From Bacillus cereus ATCC 14579 (GTDB lineage: Bacteria > Bacillota > Bacilli > Bacillales > Bacillaceae_G): DNA of 64,000 bases. The notes beneath the pieces are model-generated. The model ran no database searches. It had not been told where the DNA came from and was given only the letters and a program-made list of their open reading frames with translations. Positions 55,070 through 64,000 of this stretch are shown piece after piece; positions within the stretch are counted from its first letter, which is position 1; each line of letters opens with the position of its first letter. Position numbers and translations under genes: made by a program. The stretch is from contig NC_004722.1 of the NCBI RefSeq assembly GCF_000007825.1, positions 1,156,501 through 1,220,500 of the forward strand, given 5' to 3'.

Positions 55070-55680
55070 AAGTGAAAATTTGCGGCATCACTGATGTGGA
55101 AACAGCGAAAAGTGCGTGCGAATATGGCGCAGATGCACTCGGATTTGTTTTTGCAGAAAGTAAGCGGGAAATCACTCCAAAGAGAGCGGAAGAAATCATT
55201 CAGGAGCTTCCAGCCAACGTGTTAAAAATCGGTGTTTTCGTAAATGAATCAGTAGAAGTGATCCAGAAAATTGCAGATGAGTGCGGGTTAACACATGTAC
55301 AACTACATGGGGATGAAGACAATTATCAAATTAGAAGATTGAATATTCCGTCTATAAAGTCACTAGGAGTAACTTCAGAGAGTGATATGAAAAACGCCCA
55401 AGGGTATGAAGCGGATTATATATTATTTGATAGCCCGAAAGAAAAGTTTCATGGAGGAAATGGAAAGACATTTTCATGGGAACTACTTAGAGATATGCCA
55501 AAAGAATTGCGAAAGAAAATGATATTAGCTGGTGGATTAAACGCTCTTAATATAGAAGAAGCAATTCGAACTGTTCGGCCATATATGGTCGATGTGAGCA
55601 GCGGAGTAGAGACAGAAGGAAAGAAAGATGTAGAGAAAATAAAACAATTTATTATAAAAGCGAAGGAGTGTTCCAAATGA
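55066..55680 (+). CDS. trpF: Phosphoribosylanthranilate isomerase
   Basis: TIM-barrel isomerase, 204 residues, opening K-V-K-I-C-G-I-T with catalytic Cys and an L-A-G-G-L-N C-terminal phosphate segment. Overlaps trpC and trpB by ATGA. Confidence 0.96.
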   Translation: MKVKICGITDVETAKSACEYGADALGFVFAESKREITPKRAEEIIQELPANVLKIGVFVNESVEVIQKIADECGLTHVQLHGDEDNYQIRRLNIPSIKSLGVTSESDMKNAQGYEADYILFDSPKEKFHGGNGKTFSWELLRDMPKELRKKMILAGGLNALNIEEAIRTVRPYMVDVSSGVETEGKKDVEKIKQFIIKAKECSK

Positions 55681-56870
55681 ACTACGCATATCCAGATGAA
55701 AAAGGACATTACGGTATATACGGAGGACGATACGTTCCAGAAACGTTAATGCAATCTGTACTAGAACTAGAAGAAGCATATAAAGAAGCGATGCAAGATG
55801 AAGCATTTCAAAAGGAATTAAATCATTATTTAAAAACGTACATCGGAAGAGAAACACCGCTATATTATGCTGAAAATATGACGAAGTATTGCGGTGGTGC
55901 AAAGATTTATTTAAAACGTGAAGATTTGAATCATACAGGAGCTCATAAAATTAACAATACAATCGGTCAGGCACTACTTGCAGTGCGAATGGGCAAGAAA
56001 AAAGTTGTCGCTGAAACAGGAGCTGGACAACACGGAGTTGCAACAGCTACTGTATGTGCTCTTCTCGGATTAGAATGCGTCATTTTTATGGGAGAAGAAG
56101 ATGTAAGACGTCAAAAATTAAATGTGTTCCGAATGGAATTACTCGGAGCGAAAGTAGAAAGTGTAGCGGCAGGTAGTGGTACATTAAAAGATGCGGTAAA
56201 CGAGGCGCTTCGTTACTGGGTTTCACATGTGCATGATACGCACTACATTATGGGATCTGTTCTCGGACCACATCCATTCCCGCAAATTGTACGTGATTTC
56301 CAAAGTGTAATTGGAAATGAAACGAAAAAACAATATGAGGCGTTAGAAGGAAAGTTACCAGAAGCAGTCGTTGCTTGTATTGGCGGTGGCAGTAATGCGA
56401 TGGGAATGTTTTATCCGTTCGTACACGATGAAGAAGTTGCTCTTTACGGCGTAGAAGCAGCTGGAAAAGGCGTTCATACAGAAAAGCATGCAGCAACTTT
56501 AACGAAAGGAAGCGTTGGCGTTCTCCACGGATCAATGATGTATCTTCTGCAAAACGAAGAAGGACAAATTCAAGAAGCACACTCTATTTCAGCAGGACTT
56601 GATTATCCAGGTGTTGGTCCAGAACATAGCTTGCTAAAAGATATTGGCCGCGTTTCCTATCATTCGATAACAGACGAAGAAGCATTAGAAGCATTTCAAT
56701 TATTAACGAAAAAAGAAGGCATTATCCCGGCGTTAGAAAGCTCGCATGCTGTCGCATACGCATTAAAATTAGCGCCGCAAATGAAGAAAGATGAAGGGCT
56801 TGTCATTTGTTTATCTGGCCGCGGTGATAAAGATGTAGAGAGTATAAAACGTTATATGGAAGAGGTGTAA
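55677..56870 (+). CDS. trpB: Tryptophan synthase beta chain
   Basis: PLP enzyme converting indole and serine to tryptophan. 397 residues; PLP lysine K91 in H-T-G-A-H-K-I-N-N, phosphate loop G-G-G-S-N-A. Start ATG 55677 behind AAGGAG; a GTG at 55668 is in frame but inferior. Confidence 0.97.
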   Translation: MNYAYPDEKGHYGIYGGRYVPETLMQSVLELEEAYKEAMQDEAFQKELNHYLKTYIGRETPLYYAENMTKYCGGAKIYLKREDLNHTGAHKINNTIGQALLAVRMGKKKVVAETGAGQHGVATATVCALLGLECVIFMGEEDVRRQKLNVFRMELLGAKVESVAAGSGTLKDAVNEALRYWVSHVHDTHYIMGSVLGPHPFPQIVRDFQSVIGNETKKQYEALEGKLPEAVVACIGGGSNAMGMFYPFVHDEEVALYGVEAAGKGVHTEKHAATLTKGSVGVLHGSMMYLLQNEEGQIQEAHSISAGLDYPGVGPEHSLLKDIGRVSYHSITDEEALEAFQLLTKKEGIIPALESSHAVAYALKLAPQMKKDEGLVICLSGRGDKDVESIKRYMEEV

Positions 56871-56873
56871 AAA

Positions 56874-57650
56874 ATGGGAGTAGAAAAAATTAAAGCAGCG
56901 TTTGAAAATGGCAAGAAAGCATTTATTCCGTACGTAATGGGCGGAGATGGTGGCCTTGAAAAATTAAAAGAAAGAATTCGTTTTCTTGATGAAGCAGGAG
57001 CAAGCATCGTTGAAATTGGTATTCCGTTTTCAGATCCAGTTGCAGATGGCCCAACGATTCAAAGAGCAGGGAAACGAGCGCTAGATAGCGGCGTAACATT
57101 AAAAGGCATTTTTCAAGCGTTAGCAGAGGTAAGGAAAGAAGTACAAATGCCCTTTGTTCTTATGACATATTTAAATCCGGTACTTGCATTCGGAAAAGAG
57201 AGATTCATCGAGAACTGTATAGAAGCAGGTGTAGACGGCATCATCGTTCCAGACTTACCGTATGAAGAACAAAATATTATTGCGCCGTTACTTCGAGAGG
57301 TAAACATTGCGCTCATCCCACTGGTTACCGTAACGAGTCCTATTGAAAGAATTGAAAAAATTACGAGTGAATCAGAAGGGTTCGTTTATGCTGTTACAGT
57401 AGCGGGCGTAACGGGAGTACGTCAAAACTTTAAAGAGGAGATTCATAGTTACTTAGAAAAAGTAAAATCACACGTCAACTTACCAGTAGTCGCTGGATTC
57501 GGCATCTCAACAAAAGAACATGTAGAAGAAATGGTTACAATATGCGACGGAGTTGTCGTTGGAAGTAAGGTCATTGAGCTTTTAGAAAATGAAAAGCGAG
57601 AAGAAATATGTGAATTAATATATGCAACAAAACAAAAAGAAGAGGCATAG
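56874..57650 (+). CDS. trpA: Tryptophan synthase alpha chain
   Basis: Releases indole from indole-glycerol phosphate and channels it to TrpB. 258 residues; catalytic Glu47 and Asp58 in V-E-I-G-I-P-F-S-D-P-V-A-D-G-P. Last gene of trpEGDCFBA. Confidence 0.97.
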   Translation: MGVEKIKAAFENGKKAFIPYVMGGDGGLEKLKERIRFLDEAGASIVEIGIPFSDPVADGPTIQRAGKRALDSGVTLKGIFQALAEVRKEVQMPFVLMTYLNPVLAFGKERFIENCIEAGVDGIIVPDLPYEEQNIIAPLLREVNIALIPLVTVTSPIERIEKITSESEGFVYAVTVAGVTGVRQNFKEEIHSYLEKVKSHVNLPVVAGFGISTKEHVEEMVTICDGVVVGSKVIELLENEKREEICELIYATKQKEEA

Positions 57651-57667
57651 TCTCTTCTTTTTGTTTT
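57630..57667 (+). terminator. Terminator of the trp operon
   Basis: Arms AAACAAAAAGAAGAG and CTCTTCTTTTTGTTT, overlapping the trpA stop codon. Confidence 0.85.
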
Positions 57668-57723
57668 GCGTAATAAGTGTTAAAATATACAGAAAATACA
57701 TATAATTCAGAGGGGGAGAAGGC

Positions 57724-58083
57724 ATGCTAAGACGTAAATTACTATATCTATTTTTAACTGTACCATTATACGCTTGGCTCATTAGCATGACGAAAATAGA
57801 GTTAATGGCTCTATTTTTAGGGTATGTATTCATCTTTTCCAACTTAAATCGCATTCAAGAACAGTCTATTTTAGAAATATGTCTATTTTCGATTAGTATA
57901 GAATTATTTAGTATCGTTTCGATTGTATTATTAAACGAATTATTTCTACGGATTCATTCATTTACATTAATGAAATTTTGGAATATTATATTGCAAGCAA
58001 TATGTACTTACATTGTGTTTGTTGTGTTGAAAGAAATAGTCGGAAAGCAGACAGTTTTTCAGGATAATAGAAAATGGGAGTGA
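57724..58083 (+). CDS. Membrane protein of unknown function
   Basis: 119 residues with about four hydrophobic segments. GAGGGGGAGAAGG precedes the ATG. I recognise no family. Its own promoter region follows the trp terminator, so it is probably not part of the trp operon. Confidence 0.7.
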   Translation: MLRRKLLYLFLTVPLYAWLISMTKIELMALFLGYVFIFSNLNRIQEQSILEICLFSISIELFSIVSIVLLNELFLRIHSFTLMKFWNIILQAICTYIVFVVLKEIVGKQTVFQDNRKWE

Positions 58084-58197
58084 ATGAAAAGGAGCCGTTT
58101 GGTTCCTTTTTTGAATCTGTTTTAAAAACAATTGAAAATTATAGCATCTGTTATATAATAGTTAAAAATTGTATTTTAAACGAAATGAGATGATAAC

Positions 58198-59697
58198 ATG
58201 GCCATATTGTTGGCACTTATCCCAATTATGATGATTTTCATTTGTTTATTTTTATTTAAACAAACGTCATTAAGGTCCTCGTTAATTTCTTATGCTGTGT
58301 CTGTTGGAATCGTTTTACTCTCGCCAACGTTTCAATTAGGGATAAGTGAAACTGTACACGCAACGATTAAAGGATGGTTAATTTGTTTTATTGTCGGGTA
58401 CGTTTTATTTTTCGGTATTTTTTTATTTCACCTCATGAACAAAATGGGGTACATCGATCAAGTAGCACGTTTTCTAGAAGAAGTTACTCAGGATCGCTTA
58501 TTACAAATGCTGCTTATGTGTTTTGGCATTTGCCCGCTTATTGAATCAGTAAGTGGATTCGGTATCGGCTTCATGGTTGCAGCACCTATTTTTCTTTCAC
58601 TAGGATATAAACCATTTCAAGCTGTACTACTCTCATTCATCGGCTTACTAGCTAGTTCATGGGGCGCAATGGCAACGGGTACGATTATCGGTTCGCAGCT
58701 AATAAATATGCCTCTTACAACACTTGGCACAAATACAGCGCTATTAAGTATTCCGATGTTTGCTTACTTCGTTATTCTTTCTTTACACGTTGTTGGCGGC
58801 TGGCAAGCGGTTATAGAAAAGTGGAAAGAAGGAGTAGGATTCTTTCTATTATTTTCTCTCGGAATCTATCTTTCTAATGCATACGTAAGTGTTGAACTAG
58901 CCGGGATATTAAGTTCTATCGTTACGATTACCTTTGGCTTTCTTATCATTAAATTAAAAGGAAAAAGTGGGCAAAATCTTATAACAGAGCATGCGGCTGC
59001 AACGGAGAGAGAAGTATCCATTATAAAAATTATTAGCCCTTATATATTTCTAACAGTTTGTATTTTACTTTCTCGCCTCGTTCCAGCATTACATGATTTG
59101 TTCAGATCATATGCGGTTCTTGATTTGAAATCATACTCTTACAAACTAGAGTTACTATATTCACCAGGATTTTGGCTCGGTATGACTTGCTTATTTACTA
59201 TTATTTTCTTCCGCATCCCGTCTAATATTATTAAACAATCACTCTCACAAACGATCAAACAATGGATTCCTTTTGCGATTACGACGACAATGTTTATCGC
59301 CATTTCAGAACTAATGGGTGCATCAGGCATGCATTCATTACTCGCAAAGACAGCTGGTGATACATTTGGAACATTTTTCGTTTTCGTTGCGCCGTTTATT
59401 GGCGCTATTGGTGGATTTTTAACAGGTAGTAACGCAGGATCAAATGCAATGTTTATAAAACTACAAATGCAAACCGCACAAAACGTAGCACTCCCGTGGC
59501 AATATGTCACAACACTTCAAAACACCGCATCATCAGTAGCGACAATCGCTTGTCCATCACGGATTACACTAGGTGCTTACTTATGTAATATCCCTTACCG
59601 TGAAAATGAACTATTAAAGAAGACGACGTTAATGATTTTTGGTGCGGTTTTGCTTGTAGTGGTAGAGGTTATTGTTTGGTATATGTTGAGAAATTAA
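58198..59697 (+). CDS. L-lactate permease family protein
   Basis: 499 residues, about 12-13 helices. The LctP family segments S-V-S-G-F-G-I-G, S-S-W-G-A-M-A-T-G-T and G-S-N-A-G-S-N-A-M-F are visible. Presumed lactate/glycolate:proton symporter. The ribosome site (AATGAGATGATAAC) is weak, so expression may be low or the start translated differently. B. cereus has other lctP genes; the paralog is not assignable. Confidence 0.9.
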   Translation: MAILLALIPIMMIFICLFLFKQTSLRSSLISYAVSVGIVLLSPTFQLGISETVHATIKGWLICFIVGYVLFFGIFLFHLMNKMGYIDQVARFLEEVTQDRLLQMLLMCFGICPLIESVSGFGIGFMVAAPIFLSLGYKPFQAVLLSFIGLLASSWGAMATGTIIGSQLINMPLTTLGTNTALLSIPMFAYFVILSLHVVGGWQAVIEKWKEGVGFFLLFSLGIYLSNAYVSVELAGILSSIVTITFGFLIIKLKGKSGQNLITEHAAATEREVSIIKIISPYIFLTVCILLSRLVPALHDLFRSYAVLDLKSYSYKLELLYSPGFWLGMTCLFTIIFFRIPSNIIKQSLSQTIKQWIPFAITTTMFIAISELMGASGMHSLLAKTAGDTFGTFFVFVAPFIGAIGGFLTGSNAGSNAMFIKLQMQTAQNVALPWQYVTTLQNTASSVATIACPSRITLGAYLCNIPYRENELLKKTTLMIFGAVLLVVVEVIVWYMLRN

Positions 59698-59730
59698 AAA
59701 TCCTCCTAATATAGGAGGATTTTTTTTATG
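59695..59730 (+). terminator. Terminator of the permease gene
   Basis: Arms AAAATCCTCCTA and TAGGAGGATTTT with a T run. Confidence 0.85.
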
Positions 59731-59787
59731 AGTGGATAATGATTTAAATATGAATAGCTTCTACTAGATGAATAGGAGATGAAATGT

Positions 59788-60474
59788 ATGACCCTAAAAA
59801 ACTACGGTGTGTTAAAAGGTACAGTTATACAATCAGAGATTGGAAAAGGGAAAACACCTCATTATCAAGTTCATTTACAGGGCGAGACAGGAGTAGATTA
59901 TCGTATTGCAATTAACGTAAAGTCACAAAGTTATCCATCAGAAGTTTTATATTTTGCGAGTAACAATATTAAGTCAGAGGCGATTCATATTTTACCGACA
60001 TTACCATTCGGTTTTACAGAAATAAAAAACAATGAACCGAAAGTAGCTTTAGATTATATAAGAGGAAATCTATTTGACTCAAATCAAATGATTCCTTTAC
60101 CTCCCGAAAAAGCAGGAGCAGATAATGATTTAAATGAAAAAATAGAACGTTATATAAAACGAGCGATAGAAGAAAAAGCAATTATTTACGCATTTGGTGA
60201 AAGATGGGGACCAGAAGAAAATACACCAGATTCCTATTTTCATTTCAAACCAGGAAACGGTATACATGATATTCATATGAATCAAGGGAATGTAGAAAAA
60301 TGGCAAGGTGATGATGGCATATGGCAAGACGGAGGAATACTCATTCACTTTGAAAAGGAAGAAGAATGGATTGGTATCTTTCTGGCATTCCAATCACAGT
60401 CATGGTGTACCGATGAAGAAGGGCATGCTCGTGTGCCTGTTGAGCATTGTGATTATAAGGGGAATATAAAATAA
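59788..60474 (+). CDS. DUF2278 family protein (YukJ-like)
   Basis: 228 residues from ATG 59788, which has TAGGAG at proper spacing; ATG 59779 is too close. Begins L-K-N-Y-G-V-L-K-G and includes the H-D-I-H-M-N-Q-G and D-G-G-I-L-I-H-F segments typical of DUF2278. Function unknown. Confidence 0.85.
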   Translation: MTLKNYGVLKGTVIQSEIGKGKTPHYQVHLQGETGVDYRIAINVKSQSYPSEVLYFASNNIKSEAIHILPTLPFGFTEIKNNEPKVALDYIRGNLFDSNQMIPLPPEKAGADNDLNEKIERYIKRAIEEKAIIYAFGERWGPEENTPDSYFHFKPGNGIHDIHMNQGNVEKWQGDDGIWQDGGILIHFEKEEEWIGIFLAFQSQSWCTDEEGHARVPVEHCDYKGNIK

Positions 60475-60515
60475 GAAGAGGGAGTTCAAAAAGAACGCCC
60501 TCTTCTTATTTTATA
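60468..60515. terminator. Bidirectional terminator
   Basis: Arms AAAATAAGAAGAGGG and CCCTCTTCTTATTTT between converging genes. Confidence 0.85.
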
Positions 60516-61319
60516 AAACGAAAAACTAACAAGTGTAGAAATACAAGAGAAAAGCAGTGCTACACTAGAAAACGCAATGAGATACATATTATATTTCATA
60601 ACCTGTCCAATTAGCTGGTTACTGTCGTATTGGAACAGTCCCGTTATGATGTTGAATAAAAATAAAACGATAAACATGACGATAACTCCGTCTATTGATC
60701 CTTTAATGTCTGGTTTACTTAAAGCGATATGTGCGGAAATGCAAATGGCGATAAATAAAAATAACCAAAAGGAAGGATTCAATAAATTACCGATTGTAAA
60801 TAAGCTTTTCAATAATACAAACGTCGACAAGAGCATGTTTTGGATCATTTCTATATTAATAGAAGTAGAAGCAATCGTTTTTTCGAGAGTTGTATTAAAT
60901 AAAAAATATGATTCTGGTACGAAATAGCGCATTAAAAGGATTAGTGCAGTAATACCAGAAATAATAGGCCCAATGCCGATGAAGAAATTCCCAATTCGTT
61001 GATACACACTTTTTTGATTGTATTGATGTTGTACGTAACCTAAAGCCCCTTGACTTGTATCTGTTGGGAAGAACTGAGTCGCCACAATTTTATGACGGAA
61101 CAGTACGCACATAATGGCATGTCCAAGTTCATGAATCGGAACACCGATCCAAGCCGTTAATAGGAATCCTTTTCTTCCAAAAGCTCTCGACCAATACATG
61201 CGTGTGAGAGATTCTAAATAGCCTAATAGAAATCCAATTACAATGATAACGCCAATTAAAGATAATAATTGGATTACGCTTGTAAGGAGTATTTGAAAAA
61301 TTGAGTTTACCAATTCCAT
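60486..61319 (-). CDS. M50-like membrane metalloprotease (site-2 type)
   Basis: 277 residues, about six helices. H63-E-L-G-H67 lies inside a hydrophobic segment, as in site-2 proteases; a second metal ligand (L-K-D-G-like or N-x-x-P-x-P) is not obvious, so activity is uncertain. The start is poorly supported: GGATGA is the only ribosome site. Confidence 0.7.
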   Translation of the reverse strand: MELVNSIFQILLTSVIQLLSLIGVIIVIGFLLGYLESLTRMYWSRAFGRKGFLLTAWIGVPIHELGHAIMCVLFRHKIVATQFFPTDTSQGALGYVQHQYNQKSVYQRIGNFFIGIGPIISGITALILLMRYFVPESYFLFNTTLEKTIASTSINIEMIQNMLLSTFVLLKSLFTIGNLLNPSFWLFLFIAICISAHIALSKPDIKGSIDGVIVMFIVLFLFNIITGLFQYDSNQLIGQVMKYNMYLIAFSSVALLFSCISTLVSFSFYKIRRGRSF

Positions 61320-61515
61320 TGCCAGTCATCCAATCTGTTAAAAATATTATTTATTCTGTTTCATAATAGCATTTTTTTTCAAGATTACTAGCACATATAT
61401 TTTCTTTCGGAAGAAGGATTTCAGAATCTTTTTCTTGTAGTCATGTTTTATGTCCAAAGTCATATATTGAACTTGTAACACCCTATATGGTATATGCTTA
61501 AGGAGGGATAAGAGA
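61320..61515. other. Intergenic promoter region
   Basis: About 195 bases between divergent genes. GGAGGG at 61502-61507 belongs to the next gene. Nothing else seen. Confidence 0.4.
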
Positions 61516-62286
61516 ATGAAATGTCCGTCATGTCATACAGGAAATGCAGCGGAGGCAAAGTTTTGCGGGAATTGTGGACATTCGTTAACGGAAGAAGTAG
61601 TGGCAAGTAGTGGCCAAGAAGAAGGGCCGGAACAAGCAAAGGAAGCTCGGCCAAATGAAACGGTAGAGCAAGCGAAGCGGTTCGCGAGCGGCTATTTTCA
61701 ATTTTTTAAACATGCATTACAAGCACCGACAGCGATTATGAAAAGCGGCGCTATTGAAGTGCGAAATGGAATTGTAAGCCTTGTTCTTATTTGTTTTTTA
61801 GGAGCATGTATTTTTTATAGAATGATGAGTGCAGCATCAGCAGTTACGAGAACATTTGCACCAGATATATCTACTCCCACGTTTTTTGGAGAATCTATAA
61901 CGGTCTTTTTCTTTTTATTAATTTTAACTTTATTTGTCGGATTTATTATTTTTGTAAGTGGTAAGATGATGAAATCGTCTTTTTCGTTTCTTGAAGTATT
62001 TGGTATATGGGGAACGATAGCGACGCCGACTATTGTCATATTAGTCCTTTCTTTTCTTTTTAGTTTCTTATTAATCTTTTTCTTACCTATATTATTATCC
62101 GTAGCTGCAACTTATATAGGGATTAGTATAACTGTAGCCGTATTAAAGCTAGACAATGGCGGATTAGATCTTGTTTACACACTTATTATTGCAAATGTTT
62201 TAATTGGAATTGCAACGTTCATGGTACTTTGGTCTTACATTAGTACGATAATTCAAGCCTTAACAAAGGGAATAACTGGCTTCTAA
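61516..62286 (+). CDS. Zinc-ribbon membrane protein
   Basis: 256 residues. Residues 3-20 form a zinc ribbon (C-P-S-C and C-G-N-C-G), then a charged linker, then about five hydrophobic segments. Family not firmly recognised; similar zinc-ribbon/membrane proteins pair with TcaA-type proteins, as here. Confidence 0.8.
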   Translation: MKCPSCHTGNAAEAKFCGNCGHSLTEEVVASSGQEEGPEQAKEARPNETVEQAKRFASGYFQFFKHALQAPTAIMKSGAIEVRNGIVSLVLICFLGACIFYRMMSAASAVTRTFAPDISTPTFFGESITVFFFLLILTLFVGFIIFVSGKMMKSSFSFLEVFGIWGTIATPTIVILVLSFLFSFLLIFFLPILLSVAATYIGISITVAVLKLDNGGLDLVYTLIIANVLIGIATFMVLWSYISTIIQALTKGITGF

Positions 62287-62305
62287 TGAAAAGGTGGTTG
62301 ACTGA

Positions 62306-63541
62306 ATGAATGTATGTACAAAGTGCGGAGCTCAGTTTGAAGATGGTGTGCAATTTTGTCAAAACTGCGGGTCGAAGAGGGGACGTCCTGTAGTAAAGAA
62401 GAACATGAGCGGTGGTACAAAAGTTGGCATTACACTGTTAGCACTATTCGTTATAGTGATTATTGGATTGTATTTGTACGGAGCATCGTATTATACGCAG
62501 GTGGCACAAGTAGACCGGATGATTACGATTTTACAAGAGAGGGATGGAGAGAAATTAGCTGAGATCGTTACGGCAGATGATCCATCGGTTATGATAACGA
62601 GAGAGAGTTTAACGCCTCTATTTTCATATATAAAAGAAAATCCATCTTACGTAAATGAATTAAAAGGATATTTGAGACAAGGTGAAAAACAACGGGACGG
62701 AATAGAAAGAGTTGATTTTTCATTAACGAAAGACGGAAAGTATTTCTTTATATTTGATCGATATAAATTGAAAGCGAAGACGTACTATACAACTTTGCTT
62801 ACAAATGAAAAAGGCGTATCGTTAAAAATGAATGGAAAAGAAATTGATAAGACAGATGACAAAAAGTTTGAGAAGCAATATGGGCCATTTCTTCCGGGAA
62901 ATCAAGTGTTTCAATCAGATTATAAAAATGACTATGTAAAATTATCTCGTGAGGAAAAGGTTGTACTTATGAAACAAAGCCAATATAACGTAACGATAGA
63001 TTTAACGTTGCAAGGTCAATATATTACAGTTCAAACGAACGCGCCTGGTGCAACATTGTACGTAAATCAAAAACCGGTTACAGCGCTGGCAGGAGAAGAA
63101 ATTACATGGGGGCCTGTAGCGACTGATGGAAGTGCGACGATTTATTTAGAACGAAATGGAGAAAGCGGACGAGAAACGACACAAGTAGAGACGATAACGA
63201 CACTTTCGTCTTATAATCTTCCATTCCAAAAGAAAAGTACAGAAAAAACAGTTGTTTATAATGTTACTCCAACGCCCGCGACTGGGCATGTATATAATGG
63301 TTTCATCTTTCCTGATAGTGATATTCGAAAATTAACGAGTGCAGATTTAACATATTTATCGAAAGAGCAGTTGAAAATTGCTAGAAATGAAATATATGCA
63401 AGGCATGGACATATTTTTCAAACGAAAGATATGCAAGCGTATTTTGCAAAACAGTCTTGGTATAGAGAAAATCCTTATTTTAAAGGAACGTTAACAGATA
63501 TTGAAACTTATAATATTGAACTAATCAAATCAAGAGAATAG
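62306..63541 (+). CDS. Zinc-ribbon TcaA-like protein with YARHG domain
   Basis: 411 residues. N-terminal zinc ribbon (C-T-K-C and C-Q-N-C-G), one membrane helix (about 38-57), then a large extracytoplasmic part with TcaA-like repeats, and a C-terminal YARHG domain (N-E-I-Y-A-R-H-G-H-I-F, about 367-410). TcaA of Staphylococcus affects glycopeptide tolerance and wall structure. Nineteen bases after the previous gene, so co-transcribed; AAAGGTGG site. Confidence 0.86.
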   Translation: MNVCTKCGAQFEDGVQFCQNCGSKRGRPVVKKNMSGGTKVGITLLALFVIVIIGLYLYGASYYTQVAQVDRMITILQERDGEKLAEIVTADDPSVMITRESLTPLFSYIKENPSYVNELKGYLRQGEKQRDGIERVDFSLTKDGKYFFIFDRYKLKAKTYYTTLLTNEKGVSLKMNGKEIDKTDDKKFEKQYGPFLPGNQVFQSDYKNDYVKLSREEKVVLMKQSQYNVTIDLTLQGQYITVQTNAPGATLYVNQKPVTALAGEEITWGPVATDGSATIYLERNGESGRETTQVETITTLSSYNLPFQKKSTEKTVVYNVTPTPATGHVYNGFIFPDSDIRKLTSADLTYLSKEQLKIARNEIYARHGHIFQTKDMQAYFAKQSWYRENPYFKGTLTDIETYNIELIKSRE

Positions 63542-63548
63542 GCACTTG

Positions 63549-63580
63549 AAAAAGGTACAGTGTATATTGCTGTACCTTTT
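63549..63580. terminator. Bidirectional terminator
   Basis: Arms AAAAGGTACAG and CTGTACCTTTT between the TcaA-like gene and the converging right-edge gene. Confidence 0.8.
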
Positions 63581-63590
63581 CTATTGTTAT

Positions 63591-64000
63591 TTAGCTGGAC
63601 CAGGATCCCTTGAGAAAAAGATATGAAAGAGAAATGTGACTTTACTTGATCCTCCTGATGTACTAGCTTGTATATGTGATAAAGGACCAGACGTTAGAGC
63701 AGCCTCGGAATGGGGTGGTACGACTATTTTGAGCGCATGATCTGATTCTGGTGAAGCAGTAACAGTAATTGTATCATCAGAGAAGTTTATAATTTTAACA
63801 GAACCGACTGGAAAGATGGACTTGCCAGCATGTGATGCTGAAGCGAATTGGGTAGCTTTCCAAATATCTTGCGCAAACGTATCATCGTTAGATAACCAAG
63901 CACGAGCGCTATATATTGTTGCATTAATGGAAAATTCTTGGTCAAGTGAGACGGCGGGTTTCGGTTCTTTTGGTTCTTGCGGTTCATCTGGAAGCTGGGC
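63591..64000 (-). CDS. Unrecognised gene, 5' part beyond the right edge
   Basis: C-terminal 135 residues of a minus-strand gene, ending S-R-D-P-G-P-A-K and stop at 63591. A Pro/Glu-rich segment (P-D-E-P-Q-E-P-K-E-P-K-P) is followed by a domain rich in aromatic and Ser/Thr residues (S-L-D-Q-E-F-S-I-N-A-T). No membrane segment in the visible part. Family not recognised. Confidence 0.6.

Overview
The window is chromosomal DNA of a low-GC, spore-forming Firmicute, almost certainly a member of the Bacillus cereus group (B. cereus / B. thuringiensis / B. anthracis). The evidence is near-verbatim exosporium proteins (BclA C-terminal domain, BxpB/ExsFA, ExsY, CotY, CotO), a gene order that tracks the B. 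subtilis trpS-opp-spx-mecA-pepF-yjbH-yjbI-yjbK-relQ-nadK-yjbO-prpE and cotO-yjcA-yjcD-yjcF-yjcG-yjcH backbone, and a bcr1-like group-specific repeat. No prophage, IS element, CRISPR array, tRNA or rRNA gene is visible.

Layout: (1) 1-1.4 kb: trpS on the minus strand behind a Trp T-box, with a frameshift and running off the left edge. (2) 1.4-11.4 kb: a DUF3899-like membrane protein, the oppABCDF oligopeptide importer, a MATE efflux pump and a second oppA paralog. (3) 11.4-26.9 kb: redox/proteolysis and housekeeping genes: spx, a TerC protein, mecA, cls, coiA, pepF, a 57-aa membrane protein, the RsaE/RoxS small RNA, spxH (yjbH), a truncated haemoglobin, yjbK, yjbL, relQ, nadK, an RluD-type pseudouridine synthase, a HAEG-repeat/peptidase-G2 protein broken by a frameshift, and prpE. 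(4) 27-38.6 kb: a RodA/FtsW protein, then an exosporium glycosylation island with glycosyltransferases, methyltransferases, bclA (frameshifted) and the dTDP-rhamnose genes rmlACBD. (5) 38.7-42.7 kb: fabI with a FapR operator, then cotO, exsY, yjcA, a 58-aa protein, bxpB and cotY. (6) 42.8-50.4 kb: a UvrD-type helicase, yjcF, yjcG, yjcH, an EamA transporter, a PH-domain pseudogene, a Big_2 protein and putP. (7) 50.6-57.7 kb: two tandem Trp T-boxes followed by trpEGDCFBA. (8) 57.7-64 kb: a membrane protein, an LctP-type permease, a DUF2278 protein, an M50-like membrane protease, two zinc-ribbon membrane proteins (the second TcaA/YARHG-like), and an unrecognised gene cut by the right edge.

Themes: peptide uptake, the Spx control circuit (Spx, its adaptor SpxH, MecA), building and glycosylating the exosporium, and tryptophan supply and charging, where three T-boxes with UGG specifiers read uncharged tRNA-Trp. 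Four otherwise recognisable genes (trpS, the HAEG/G2 gene, bclA and the PH-domain gene) carry single-base lesions. A broken trpS is unlikely to be tolerated, so at least some of these may be sequencing or assembly errors. I did not find a convincing entirely new system. The less routine items are the RsaE-type sRNA, the triple Trp T-box arrangement, a 23-bp perfect hairpin between cotY and bxpB, two very small ORFs, and the lesion cluster.
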